11,965 bases of DNA from CAYTAP01 sp964435775 (lineage in GTDB: Bacteria > Planctomycetota > Phycisphaerae > Tepidisphaerales > Tepidisphaeraceae). Every line of letters begins with the position of its first letter. The stretch's first letter is position 1. The position numbers and the translations under genes were made by a program. Below the pieces are notes generated by a model. It saw nothing but the letters and a program-made list of their open reading frames with translations. It was not told the origin of the DNA and did no database searches. Below, in pieces: positions 1 to 6,047 of the stretch. The stretch spans positions 1-11,965 of the forward strand of contig CAYTAP010000117.1 in assembly GCA_964435775.1 (NCBI GenBank). The letters are read 5' to 3'.

Positions 1-70
1 CACATGGAACGAACTAAACCTCGTCAAAAACACTTGACAGGAAACACAGCCGCTTGGTGGTTCACTTTCT

Positions 71-106
71 TTTTCCCTCCGCGCTCTCCGTGTCTCTGCG
101 GCGAAC
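71..106. repeat. CTCCGTG-type dispersed repeat, copy 1
   Basis: A pyrimidine-rich stretch made of imperfect ~10-bp units of the type CTCCG[CT]G, ending in a GCGGCGAACC motif. It is a diverged relative of the copies at 4840-4873 and 5019-5056, with 5019-5056 in the same orientation. It lies just beyond the stop codon of the adaptor gene on the minus strand, so it is intergenic. Nothing else is evident in positions 1-122. Confidence 0.55.
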
Positions 107-122
107 CTCTTTTTAACAGCAT

Positions 123-1307
123 TCAAGGCGTCACAACCGTATCGGGCATCGTCGTCGGGATCGCCACGGGCACCACAGGTGGCACCACCTTCACCTCCTG
201 CTTGTCCACCACCTTCTGCAATCCTTCGGTGACCACGCGCTCGCCGGCCGACACACCTTTGGTGATGACCCACCACGTCCCCACCCGTTCTCCGGCATCG
301 ACACTGCGCATCTCGATCTTGTCATCCGCGCCGACGACGGCGATCTGATAAAGGGATTGAAGCTCAATGACCGATCGCTGGGGAACGAGGATGGCATCCT
401 TGAGCGTGCGGATTCGCGTGCGGACGCGGACGAATTGGCCGGGGCGGAGCAGGTTGCCGGGATTGGGAAAGATGGCGGCGACCTGGAGCGTGCCCGTCAT
501 CGCATCGACCTGCCGCTGCATCGCATCCGGCTTGCCCGGCTGGTCATACACCTGTCCATCGGGGAAAATCAACTGAAACTGCAACTGTTCACGAAACGCG
601 GCCTGTTGCCCCTTCTCCGGCAATCGCCCGATCAACTTCAGATAATCCTGTTCGCTGATCGTGAAGAGCGCCTTGATCGGATTCACCGATGAAACCGTCG
701 TCAGCGCGCCACTCGACGGGCTGACCAAATCCCCCACCTGCGCGTTGGCCAGACCCGGAATGCCATCAACGGGCGAGGTGATCTTCGTGAATTGAAGCTC
801 GATCGTGGCCTTTTGCACATTTGCCTGGGCGGCATCGACATCCGCCTTGGCGGACAGATTTGATTGCACCGCGTTGTCCAGTTCCTGCTGGCTGATCGCC
901 CCGCTGGCGGCCAGCGGCTTGTCCCGATCGACCTCGATCTGCGTCCGCTGCAACTGCGCCTGCGCCTGGGCGAGCTGCGCCTTGGCCAGATCGACATTGG
1001 CTTGGAAAAGTTGGGGATCAATCTGGAAAAGCAAATCCCCCTTCTTTACCACCCGCCCGCCCGTGTAGTCCTGCGATAGCAAATACCCCGACACCTGCGC
1101 CCGCACCTCGGCGTTGACCGACCCGGTGAGCGTTCCGATCCATTCCCCCTCGATCGGCACGTCGCGCTGGATGGCGGGCGTCACCGAAACGGTGATCTGA
1201 GGAAGTACAATTCCCGACTTTTTCTCGCACCCGCCGATGAGGAGCAGGAGAAGCGCCAGCCCCGCGCAGGAGCGGAAAAGACACCGCTGCCCAGCGAAGC
1301 GATCCAC
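123..1307 (-). CDS. RND efflux periplasmic adaptor (membrane fusion) lipoprotein
   Basis: An AcrA/MexA-family adaptor that would bridge an inner-membrane RND pump and an outer-membrane channel in the periplasm. Counting from a GTG at 1307 (394 aa), a hydrophobic stretch runs into a lipobox LIGGC with Cys27. A half-lipoyl motif follows at about 68-98 (VRAQVSGYLL, then VKKGDLLFQIDP). An Ala/Gln-rich coiled-coil hairpin spans ~100-170, the returning lipoyl half is TSPVDGIPGLANAQVGD at ~177-193, and a beta-barrel and membrane-proximal domain follow. The frame is open up to an ATG at 1436, but that start would put 69 residues before the lipid-anchored Cys. The GTG gives a normal 26-residue signal, with AGGAGA about 14 nt upstream. 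An ATG at 1400 is a further alternative. The C-terminus is a Pro/Val/Thr-rich tail. The cognate RND transporter is expected downstream, off the left edge. The family assignment is firm; the substrate is unknown. Confidence 0.9.
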   Translation of the reverse strand: MDRFAGQRCLFRSCAGLALLLLLIGGCEKKSGIVLPQITVSVTPAIQRDVPIEGEWIGTLTGSVNAEVRAQVSGYLLSQDYTGGRVVKKGDLLFQIDPQLFQANVDLAKAQLAQAQAQLQRTQIEVDRDKPLAASGAISQQELDNAVQSNLSAKADVDAAQANVQKATIELQFTKITSPVDGIPGLANAQVGDLVSPSSGALTTVSSVNPIKALFTISEQDYLKLIGRLPEKGQQAAFREQLQFQLIFPDGQVYDQPGKPDAMQRQVDAMTGTLQVAAIFPNPGNLLRPGQFVRVRTRIRTLKDAILVPQRSVIELQSLYQIAVVGADDKIEMRSVDAGERVGTWWVITKGVSAGERVVTEGLQKVVDKQEVKVVPPVVPVAIPTTMPDTVVTP

Positions 1308-1351
1308 TGCGTACGCAAGTACTCTCCTACGACCCAACCCACGCTTCGCGC

Positions 1352-1376
1352 GCAGGCACGGCGAGCGTTTGCCTGC
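1352..1376. other. Inverted repeat upstream of the adaptor gene
   Basis: GCAGGCA (1352-1358) and TGCCTGC (1370-1376) form a perfect 7-bp stem around an 11-nt loop. If translation starts at the GTG at 1307, this lies in the 5' leader or promoter region of the minus-strand adaptor gene and could be a leader hairpin or an operator for a dimeric regulator. If the ATG at 1436 is the start, it is simply coding sequence. No regulator gene is adjacent in the window. Confidence 0.3.
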
Positions 1377-1500
1377 ACGCAATCGACCGGGCTCAACCAT
1401 GCGAAAATTATGACGAGTGGCGGCAAGGTTGTCCAATCATAAATTGCGGCCGTCGGACCCAACATGTGTCTCAAGGCGCGAGATACCCTCATGCCGCGCA

Positions 1501-1526
1501 TGGAGGGCGTCGCTCCTGCGACGCCG
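1501..1526 (+). repeat. REP-like palindrome, single unit upstream of RAYT
   Basis: GGAG (1502-1505) is followed by an 8-bp stem GGCGTCGC (1506-1513), loop TCCT and GCGACGCC (1518-1525). A GGAG or GTAG tetranucleotide at the foot of a GC-rich hairpin is the known signature of REP elements recognised by RAYT transposases. The same unit recurs immediately after the RAYT stop codon at 2328-2352. Confidence 0.8.
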
Positions 1527-1585
1527 GTTTGCGTGACATCGCACCGGTGCCGAAGCAAGGTCGTTCGTTTTCGGGTTTTCGACCT

Positions 1586-1626
1586 CGGAGGGCGGCGGTC
1601 CACCGCCGCCACGGCGTCGCGGGAGC
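1586..1626 (+). repeat. Composite REP-like element, cut by an assembly gap
   Basis: GGAG (1587-1590) is followed by the stem GGCGGCGGT (1591-1599)/ACCGCCGCC (1602-1610). The left half of a second palindrome, GGCGTCGC then GGGAGC, begins at 1613 and runs straight into the N run. Its order matches the complete composite at 1992-2043, so the missing bases probably include the closing GACGCC-CTCC arm. This is the nearest element upstream of the RAYT start. Confidence 0.75.
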
Positions 1627-1636
1627 NNNNNNNNNN
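1627..1636. other. Assembly gap (10 N)
   Basis: Ten consecutive N, probably a placeholder gap of unknown true length. It falls in the middle of the second palindrome of a composite repeat, so a repeat-induced assembly break is the likely cause. It removes the bases where a ribosome-binding site for the RAYT gene would be expected. Confidence 0.95.
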
Positions 1637-1642
1637 CACCCC

Positions 1643-2326
1643 ATGACGCTCCCTCTCCATCAACGCCACCGCCCGCATCACGAGGTTTCACCGTTGTCGC
1701 ATCGTCCGACCATCGTGTTCCTCACCCTATGCACGAAGAATCGCCGCCCAATCCTCGCCAACCCGCAAGCTCATGAGGCGATCATTAAGACATGGACCGA
1801 CGCGACGGCGTGGCACGTTGGATGCTATGTCATCATGCCGGATCATGTGCATCTATTCGCCTCACCAAATATTGCGGACATGTCCCCCGCTACAGCCGTT
1901 TACTTGGAGGGCGGCGGTCCTCCGCCGCCGATTCGTGTAACTCAGCCTCCCTTGACAGACCATGGTCAATTGGGGCGCGAGTTCCTACCCGTGGAGGGTG
2001 GCGGTCTTCCGCCGCCACGGCGTCGCAGGAGCGACGCCCTCCATGTAACGGCGAGTCCCCCGGTGGAAGAGGACCACCGCCCCCCAATCCTTTCGTCCGC
2101 CATACCCACCGAACTGGGCCGATGGGTTACGTTCTGGAAAAGCCGCCTGGCGCGAACACTTGGAAAAGACCTATGGCAGGAGGGATATTGGGACCGCACC
2201 TTACGGAGTGATGAGCATTACGGCGACAAATGGGCCTATGTGCGAGACAATCCCGTGCGAAAGGGCTTGGTTCAGAAGGCGGACGACTGGCCTTTCGGCG
2301 GTGTGTTGAATGCATTGATCTGGTGA
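1643..2326 (+). CDS. REP-associated tyrosine transposase (RAYT, Y1 HUH family) with internal repeat-encoded insert
   Basis: A single-strand DNA transposase of the IS200/IS605-like Y1 class, expected to cut and move REP palindromes. From ATG 1643 (227 aa), the N-terminal RAYT block FLTLCTKNRRPILANP is at ~26-41 and the HUH motif MPDHVHLF at 65-72 (His68, His70). The C-terminal block has FWKSRLAR (164-171), LWQEGYWDRTLR (177-188) and WAYVRDNPVRKGLV (197-210). Tyr199 in the last block is the likely catalytic tyrosine. Between the HUH motif and FWKSR, about 70-75 residues (~82-157) are Gly/Pro/Arg-rich, and much of this segment is translated from REP-like repeats at 1905-1930 and 1992-2043. The protein is therefore longer than I expect for the family (roughly 150-180 aa). 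All core motifs survive and the frame is open, so it may still be active, but it could also be a decaying copy. The frame is also open upstream through the repeats and the N gap. I chose 1643 because the conserved block begins shortly after it. Confidence 0.85.
   Translation: MTLPLHQRHRPHHEVSPLSHRPTIVFLTLCTKNRRPILANPQAHEAIIKTWTDATAWHVGCYVIMPDHVHLFASPNIADMSPATAVYLEGGGPPPPIRVTQPPLTDHGQLGREFLPVEGGGLPPPRRRRSDALHVTASPPVEEDHRPPILSSAIPTELGRWVTFWKSRLARTLGKDLWQEGYWDRTLRSDEHYGDKWAYVRDNPVRKGLVQKADDWPFGGVLNALIW
1905..1930 (+). repeat. REP-like palindrome inside the RAYT gene
   Basis: GGAG (1906-1909) is followed by GGCGGCGG (1910-1917), loop TCCT and CCGCCGCC (1922-1929), an 8-bp perfect stem. It is translated in frame as LEGGGPPPP within the RAYT protein (residues ~88-96). 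It has the same structure as the first half of the composite at 1586-1626. Confidence 0.8.
1992..2043 (+). repeat. Complete composite (BIME-like) REP element inside the RAYT gene
   Basis: TGGAGGG at 1992-1998 and CCCTCCA at 2037-2043 are terminal inverted repeats. Between them lie two hairpins. The first is GG-T-GGCGG, loop TCTT, CCGCCGCC (1997-2016). The second is GGCGTCGC (2019-2026), loop AGGA, GCGACGCC (2031-2038). The two GGAG feet therefore face each other, as in a bacterial interspersed mosaic element. It is translated in frame as VEGGGLPPPRRRRSDALH. A degenerate-looking related stretch may follow at about 2063-2090, but I do not count it. Confidence 0.8.
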
Positions 2327-2327
2327 C

Positions 2328-2352
2328 TGGAGGGCGTCGCTCCCGCGACGCC
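2328..2352 (+). repeat. REP-like palindrome immediately after the RAYT stop codon
   Basis: GGAG (2329-2332), stem GGCGTCGC (2333-2340), loop TCCC and GCGACGCC (2345-2352). It begins one or two bases after the RAYT TGA (2324-2326). It could serve as a transcription or mRNA-end hairpin as well as a transposase recognition site. No T-run follows, so it is not a classical intrinsic terminator. Confidence 0.8.
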
Positions 2353-2485
2353 GGATCGCCGGAAAAGAGCAGGCACTCTACGCCATGTCTTTGGATGAGC
2401 ACGGATGCCAACAGGCATTGAGAACGAGCGGAGGCGAACGACCATGCCAAACACTGCCAACAATTGGACCGTAGTGGCCTATCTG

Positions 2486-2509
2486 AGCGGATGACAAATG
2501 CCATCCGCT
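2486..2509. promoter_or_regulatory. Hairpin in the leader of the EVE/HNH gene
   Basis: AGCGGATG (2486-2493) and CATCCGCT (2502-2509) form a perfect 8-bp stem with an 8-nt loop, ending 13 nt before the ribosome-binding site of the gene starting at 2535. It could be an operator or leader hairpin, or a terminator for transcription coming from the RAYT gene, although only a short CTTT follows. The remainder of 2353-2534 holds no gene I can support. Confidence 0.35.
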
Positions 2510-2534
2510 TCACCCTCTTTCTGGAGGCGCTTCG

Positions 2535-3329
2535 ATGCCGGCATATTTACTGACTTGGAATCCGAATCGGTGCGAATGGGATGATCTCCCGAATGTCGTT
2601 CAGACATTCCAAAATGGCAACGCCGTTAAGGAAAGATGGAGTTGTGGCAATACGAAGCGCATTGAGGCCGGGGATCTCGTTTTCCTGATCAGACTCGGAC
2701 GCGAGCCAAAGGGTATATGCGCATATGGAACCGTCGTTAAGGGGTCGTATGAGGATGATCACTGGGAGAAAGATGGCAAAACCGCGCTATATGTGGAATT
2801 CCAAATCGATTGGATTGTAGAACCGGATGCGAAGCAATTCGTCCCGCGAGCACGCCTGGACGCACCCCAATTTGCAGACGTGCATTGGAGTTCCCAATCA
2901 TCTGGGATCGCCATACCCGATAAAGTGGCGGCGGCGCTAAAACATGAGTGTACTCGATACCTCTCGTCGTACGACACTCCATTGCCTGAGGAAGTTCCTT
3001 CAATTCAGAAATACAAAGAAGGCGCCCAACGAATTGTCGTAATCAATTCCTGTGAGCGTAATCCCCAGGCGCGGCGGGCATGTATCGAACACTACGGCGC
3101 CGTGTGTGCCGTTTGCCGTCGGGATTTAGCAGACAAGTATGGCAAAGTGGGCAAGGGAGTGATCCATGTTCACCACCTGAGGCCATTGGCATCACGATCA
3201 AAGCGGTATGTGTTGGATCCAATTAGGGATTTGCGGCCTGTTTGCCCAAATTGCCATGCAATTATCCATACGCGAAAGCGGCCATACAGTGTCGAGGATG
3301 TGCAAAATATGATTGACCGCGCCAGATGA
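2535..3329 (+). CDS. EVE-like domain + HNH endonuclease, candidate type IV restriction enzyme
   Basis: A 264-aa protein with two parts. Residues ~1-150 (YLLTWNPNRCEWDDL, then RIEAGDLVFLIRLG, KGICAYGTVV and VEFQIDWIV) resemble EVE/PUA-like domains, which in restriction enzymes read modified cytosines. Residues ~160-264 are an HNH nuclease: a CxxC zinc pair (Cys191, Cys194), the His cluster HVHHLRPL (211-218), then DLRPVCPNCHAIIH (232-245) with the second CxxC pair (Cys237, Cys240) and His245. At the usual HNH Asn position there seems to be Asp232; I recall this as common in this DLRPVCPNCHA subgroup. The ATG at 2535 has a strong GGAGG (2523-2527) 7 nt upstream. By eye, base composition is clearly more AT-rich than neighbouring genes, suggesting transfer. 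No methyltransferase is adjacent, as expected of a stand-alone modification-dependent enzyme. The HNH call is firm; the EVE call and the role are inferred. Confidence 0.82.
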   Translation: MPAYLLTWNPNRCEWDDLPNVVQTFQNGNAVKERWSCGNTKRIEAGDLVFLIRLGREPKGICAYGTVVKGSYEDDHWEKDGKTALYVEFQIDWIVEPDAKQFVPRARLDAPQFADVHWSSQSSGIAIPDKVAAALKHECTRYLSSYDTPLPEEVPSIQKYKEGAQRIVVINSCERNPQARRACIEHYGAVCAVCRRDLADKYGKVGKGVIHVHHLRPLASRSKRYVLDPIRDLRPVCPNCHAIIHTRKRPYSVEDVQNMIDRAR

Positions 3330-3441
3330 GAATTCCTTCGGTGTCGGTTAAGATGCCATGCATCGCGGTCGTGTGGCCTATCACCACGCATGCGCGCGAT
3401 AGAGTCCTTTTGCAAGTTTTCACGACACGGAACACAGATTC

Positions 3442-4833
3442 ATGACACCTCGAAATAAACCAACGATCCCCGTCTCCCTCCCCCAATCCGTCGAACTCGC
3501 GCACGAGGCGGATGTGCTGGTCATCGGCGGCGGGCCCGGCGGGATTGGGGCGGCGGTCGCGGCGGCGCGGGGCGGGGCGGATGTGCTGCTCGTCGAGCAT
3601 TACGGCTTCCTCGGCGGGATGGCGACGGCGGGGGAAGTCAACCCCTTCATGCCCAATCACCTGGACGGCCAATCGCTTGACACCGGTATCTTTCAGGAAT
3701 GGCTGGAGAGGATCGGCGAGTATGGCGGCGCGCAAGTTTCATCTCGCGTATTTGATCCCAACGTGGCGCGGCTGGCGGCGGAGGATTTGTGCCAGGAGGC
3801 GGGGGTGCGGTTGCTCTATCATCATCGCCTAGCCCATGTGGAAAAGACGGATCACAGAATCAACGCCGTCGTGCTTCATTCCAAGAGCGGCCTGCACGGG
3901 GCGCAAGCGAAGATATACATCGACAGCACCGGCGACGGCGATCTGGCCGCGATGGCGGGGTGTCGGTTTGATATCGGAGCGGAAACCAGCGGCCGCGCCC
4001 AACCGATGACCCTCTGCTTCAAACTCCGCCTCGATCCCGCCGACCTGCCCGAGGGGTGTACCCTGCATGATGCCGTGCGGCTGGGTGGACCCATTCATGC
4101 CCAGGTCAACAAGGCATACAGCGCGGCACAGGCGGACGGGCGGATCGAATGCCCGCGTGAAAACGTCCTCACATTCCCCACCGTGACGGAAGGGGTCATA
4201 CACTTCAACACGACCCGCGTCATTCACCGGCTCTCAACCGACGGCCAGCAACTCTCCGATGCCGAGATCCAGGGACGGCGGCAACTGCGGCAAATCTGGA
4301 AGGTGCTGCGGGAGGAGGTCCCCGCATTCCGACATTCCAAGCTTTATTCAGTCGCCCCGCAAATCGGCGTGCGGGAAAGCCGCCGGATCGTCGGGCGGGC
4401 CCGTGTGACGCTGGAGGATTACCAGGCCGCAAGGACTTATCCCGACGCCGTTGCCCGCGTGACGTATCCGATTGACATTCACAACCCCGATGGGAGCGGG
4501 ACGATCATCCATCACCTGGCCAAGGGCGCGTGGTATGAGATCCCCTGGGGCGCGCTGCTCCCGGCCGACATCGACAACCTCGCCATCGCCTCGCGCTGCA
4601 TCAGCGCTGACCATGCCGCGCATTCGAGCCTCCGCGTCATGCCCCCCGTCTGCTCGATCGGCCAGGCCTCAGGCACAGCTGCGGCAATGGCGCTCGACGC
4701 AGGCAAAGAGGTCAGCGCCATCGATGGTCTGGACCTCAACGCCCGCCTGATCGACCTGGGCAGAAACCTCGCCCCGCGCCCCCGCGCCGCGGCCACCGGA
4801 ACGCGCCAGAAGCAGAGCATCGTCTCTGCATAG
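3442..4833 (+). CDS. FAD-dependent oxidoreductase (FAD_oxidored family)
   Basis: A 463-aa flavoprotein with an N-terminal Rossmann fold: ADVLVIGGGPGGIGAAVAAA (residues ~23-42, GxGxxG at 29-34) ending in the acidic VEHYGFLGGMATAGEV (51-66), which is typical of the FAD_oxidored group. Further family blocks are IDSTGDGDLAAMAG (160-173), IGVRESRRIVG (308-318) and the C-terminal FAD-contacting SSLRVMPPVCSIGQASGTAA (395-414). I see no signal peptide or membrane segment, so it is probably cytoplasmic. The substrate cannot be deduced; members are often annotated only as FAD-dependent oxidoreductases. The ATG at 3442 lacks a clear Shine-Dalgarno but sits about 22 residues before the Rossmann motif. 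It lies 112 bp after the EVE/HNH gene, is GC-rich like the core genes, and is probably unrelated to that nuclease. Confidence 0.88.
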   Translation: MTPRNKPTIPVSLPQSVELAHEADVLVIGGGPGGIGAAVAAARGGADVLLVEHYGFLGGMATAGEVNPFMPNHLDGQSLDTGIFQEWLERIGEYGGAQVSSRVFDPNVARLAAEDLCQEAGVRLLYHHRLAHVEKTDHRINAVVLHSKSGLHGAQAKIYIDSTGDGDLAAMAGCRFDIGAETSGRAQPMTLCFKLRLDPADLPEGCTLHDAVRLGGPIHAQVNKAYSAAQADGRIECPRENVLTFPTVTEGVIHFNTTRVIHRLSTDGQQLSDAEIQGRRQLRQIWKVLREEVPAFRHSKLYSVAPQIGVRESRRIVGRARVTLEDYQAARTYPDAVARVTYPIDIHNPDGSGTIIHHLAKGAWYEIPWGALLPADIDNLAIASRCISADHAAHSSLRVMPPVCSIGQASGTAAAMALDAGKEVSAIDGLDLNARLIDLGRNLAPRPRAAATGTRQKQSIVSA

Positions 4834-4839
4834 ATTTAT

Positions 4840-4873
4840 CACCACGGAGGGCACGGAGAACACGGAGAAGAGA
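4840..4873 (-). repeat. CTCCGTG-type dispersed repeat, copy 2 (inverted relative to copy 3)
   Basis: On the plus strand, the units CACGGAGG, GCACGGAGAA and CACGGAGAAG succeed each other at a ~9-10-bp period after a leading CACCA. It begins 7 nt after the FAD oxidoreductase stop codon (4831-4833). Its reverse complement nearly matches 5019-5056, including the CCGTGGTG edge. Confidence 0.7.
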
Positions 4874-5018
4874 GAATATATTGCCACAATGGAAGTAACG
4901 TACTTTGTGATTCCTTCGACTTTTCATTCAATATAAGAACAGCATTGTTCCAATGGTGAAGCGGTACTCCTATACAATGCATCTCTTCGTGTTTTCGTGC
5001 CTTTGAGGTTCAACGCAT
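4874..5018. promoter_or_regulatory. AT-rich spacer between inverted repeats, probable promoter region
   Basis: This stretch is clearly more AT-rich than the surrounding genes. It holds several -10-like hexamers (TACAAT at 4973-4978, TATAAG at 4932-4937), but none has a convincing -35 at the right spacing. It is the only plausible promoter region for the downstream gene starting at 5072. A diverged CTTCGTG/TTCGTG-containing stretch at about 4983-5014 may be a further relative of the flanking repeats. No gene is seen here. Confidence 0.3.
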
Positions 5019-5056
5019 TTTCTTCCTCCGTGTTTCTCCGTGTCCTCCGTGGTGAA
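5019..5056 (+). repeat. CTCCGTG-type dispersed repeat, copy 3
   Basis: Three consecutive units CCTCCGTGTT, TCTCCGTGTC and CTCCGTGGTG at a ~10-bp period. It is nearly the reverse complement of copy 2 at 4840-4873, 145 bp away, so the pair could fold into a long stem. It ends about 16 nt before the start codon at 5072. Reading it as protein gives a SSVFLRVLRGE-like peptide, which is an artefact of the repeat. Confidence 0.7.
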
Positions 5057-5071
5057 CTTCCCCTTCAAACC

Positions 5072-5968
5072 ATGACACTGTCCAACCGCAATATCGCGCC
5101 GGTTCCGCTTCCCCGGCTCTGGGTCTGTGGGGATGCGATGATTTATGGGTATGCCCCCCGGCCGATCGCCGGAGAGATTACCGCACCGGCTTGGACTTGG
5201 GATTCGCAAAAAGCGGCCGGGTTGTCGGCCGACGAGCGGACATGGTTCACGTCGATGGATGAGGTGAAACCGGTGGTGGTCGATGGCGCAGCGTGTCTCC
5301 TTGCGACATCTTCGGGTCATGGCGGGGTCATCCTGATCCGGCAAGCCGATCAACGTATCCTATTTTGTGCTCCCCTCCCCAACGCCCACTCGGCCGAGTT
5401 ACTTCCCGGCCGCTGGATTGTGGCGGCAGGATCGTATGGATCCGATCAACTCACGCTGTATCCGCTCCCCGCAAACGCGCAACTCCCCCATCCGCCGCAA
5501 CCCCAGCCGGCCATGACGATCCCCTTCCCCCAGGCACACGGCGTCCTGTGGGATGCCAGGCGCAATCGCCTCTGGGCCATCGGTAAACAATCACTCGTCC
5601 GCTATGCGTGGACAAGCAGCACATTGACCGAGGAGAAGCGGAGTGAACTCCCCGAAACTCAGGCCCATGACCTATCGCGCGACGGCGACGCCGACGCCCT
5701 GCTCATCACCACCGGTCGGGGCGTCTGGCGTTTCGACCTTGCGACCGAAGACATCTCCCCCTTCCTCGCACTCGCCCGCGTGGCCGATGTAAAGTCGATC
5801 AGCGTTGATCCAGCGACCGGAATCCTCGCATTTCAAAAGGGGGAAGCCGGAAATTGGTGGTCGGACACGATCTATTTCCTGACCCCCGATGGGCGCCTAG
5901 ACCTCCTGCCGATCCCCGGCGTGAAACTATACAAGGCACGATGGGACCTGCCTCAAGACTGGAACTGA
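5072..5968 (+). CDS. Probable DUF6528-family beta-propeller-like protein
   Basis: A 298-aa protein of unknown function. The N-terminus WVCGDAMIYGY (residues ~14-24), then TWDSQKAAGL and MDEVKPVVVDGAACLLATSS, followed by NAHSAELLPGRWIVAA, QAHGVLWDARRNRLWAIG, AHDLSRDGDADALLITTG and VADVKSISVDPATGILAF, reads as successive WD/kelch-like blades. The pattern matches what I recall of DUF6528 (CGD...W.W; HSAELLP; HGVVWD; HDLS). No enzyme motif or clear signal peptide is seen. The frame stays open to an ATG at 4997, but that extension would translate the CTCCGTG repeat, so 5072 is preferred even though no good Shine-Dalgarno is visible. Convergent with serA (79 bp between stops). The family name is from memory and moderately sure; a carbohydrate-related role would be a guess. 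Confidence 0.78.
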   Translation: MTLSNRNIAPVPLPRLWVCGDAMIYGYAPRPIAGEITAPAWTWDSQKAAGLSADERTWFTSMDEVKPVVVDGAACLLATSSGHGGVILIRQADQRILFCAPLPNAHSAELLPGRWIVAAGSYGSDQLTLYPLPANAQLPHPPQPQPAMTIPFPQAHGVLWDARRNRLWAIGKQSLVRYAWTSSTLTEEKRSELPETQAHDLSRDGDADALLITTGRGVWRFDLATEDISPFLALARVADVKSISVDPATGILAFQKGEAGNWWSDTIYFLTPDGRLDLLPIPGVKLYKARWDLPQDWN

Positions 5969-5986
5969 CGCATTCATTTCGACGAC

Positions 5987-6024
5987 GGTGCTCTGCAGCA
6001 CCGACGCACAGATGCGATCGCATC
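5987..6024. terminator. Two small palindromes in a convergent intergenic region
   Basis: GGTGCT (5987-5992), loop CTGC, AGCACC (5997-6002) is followed 8 nt later by the perfect 14-bp palindrome GATGCGATCGCATC (6011-6024), then ATTATT. The genes on both sides converge here with only 79 bp between stop codons, so a bidirectional terminator is plausible. The stems are short and there is no strong T-run. Confidence 0.35.
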
Positions 6025-6047
6025 ATTATTCTCCACCATTCACCATC

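Noticed and set aside
1308..1436. Extension of the adaptor lipoprotein to the ATG at 1436.
   Set aside because: It would place 69 residues before the lipobox Cys, far longer than normal signal peptides; the added segment is Arg-rich and contains an inverted repeat.
1466..1642. N-terminal extension of the RAYT frame through the upstream repeats and the N run.
   Set aside because: It would translate REP palindromes and unknown bases; family similarity begins only after the ATG at 1643.
2063..2090. A seventh REP-like unit downstream of the composite inside the RAYT gene.
   Set aside because: Only loose similarity (GGACCACCGCCCCCC) and no stable stem; at best a decayed remnant.
1501..2352. Possible CRISPR array because of repeated palindromic units.
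   Set aside because: Spacing is irregular, the units differ in stem type and orientation, and there are no uniform spacers or cas genes.
2384..2473. A 29-codon open frame between the RAYT and EVE/HNH genes.
   Set aside because: No ribosome-binding site, no recognisable motif and a length expected by chance.
4997..5071. Earlier start for the DUF6528-like gene.
   Set aside because: The added residues come from the CTCCGTG repeat and do not resemble a signal peptide or the family.
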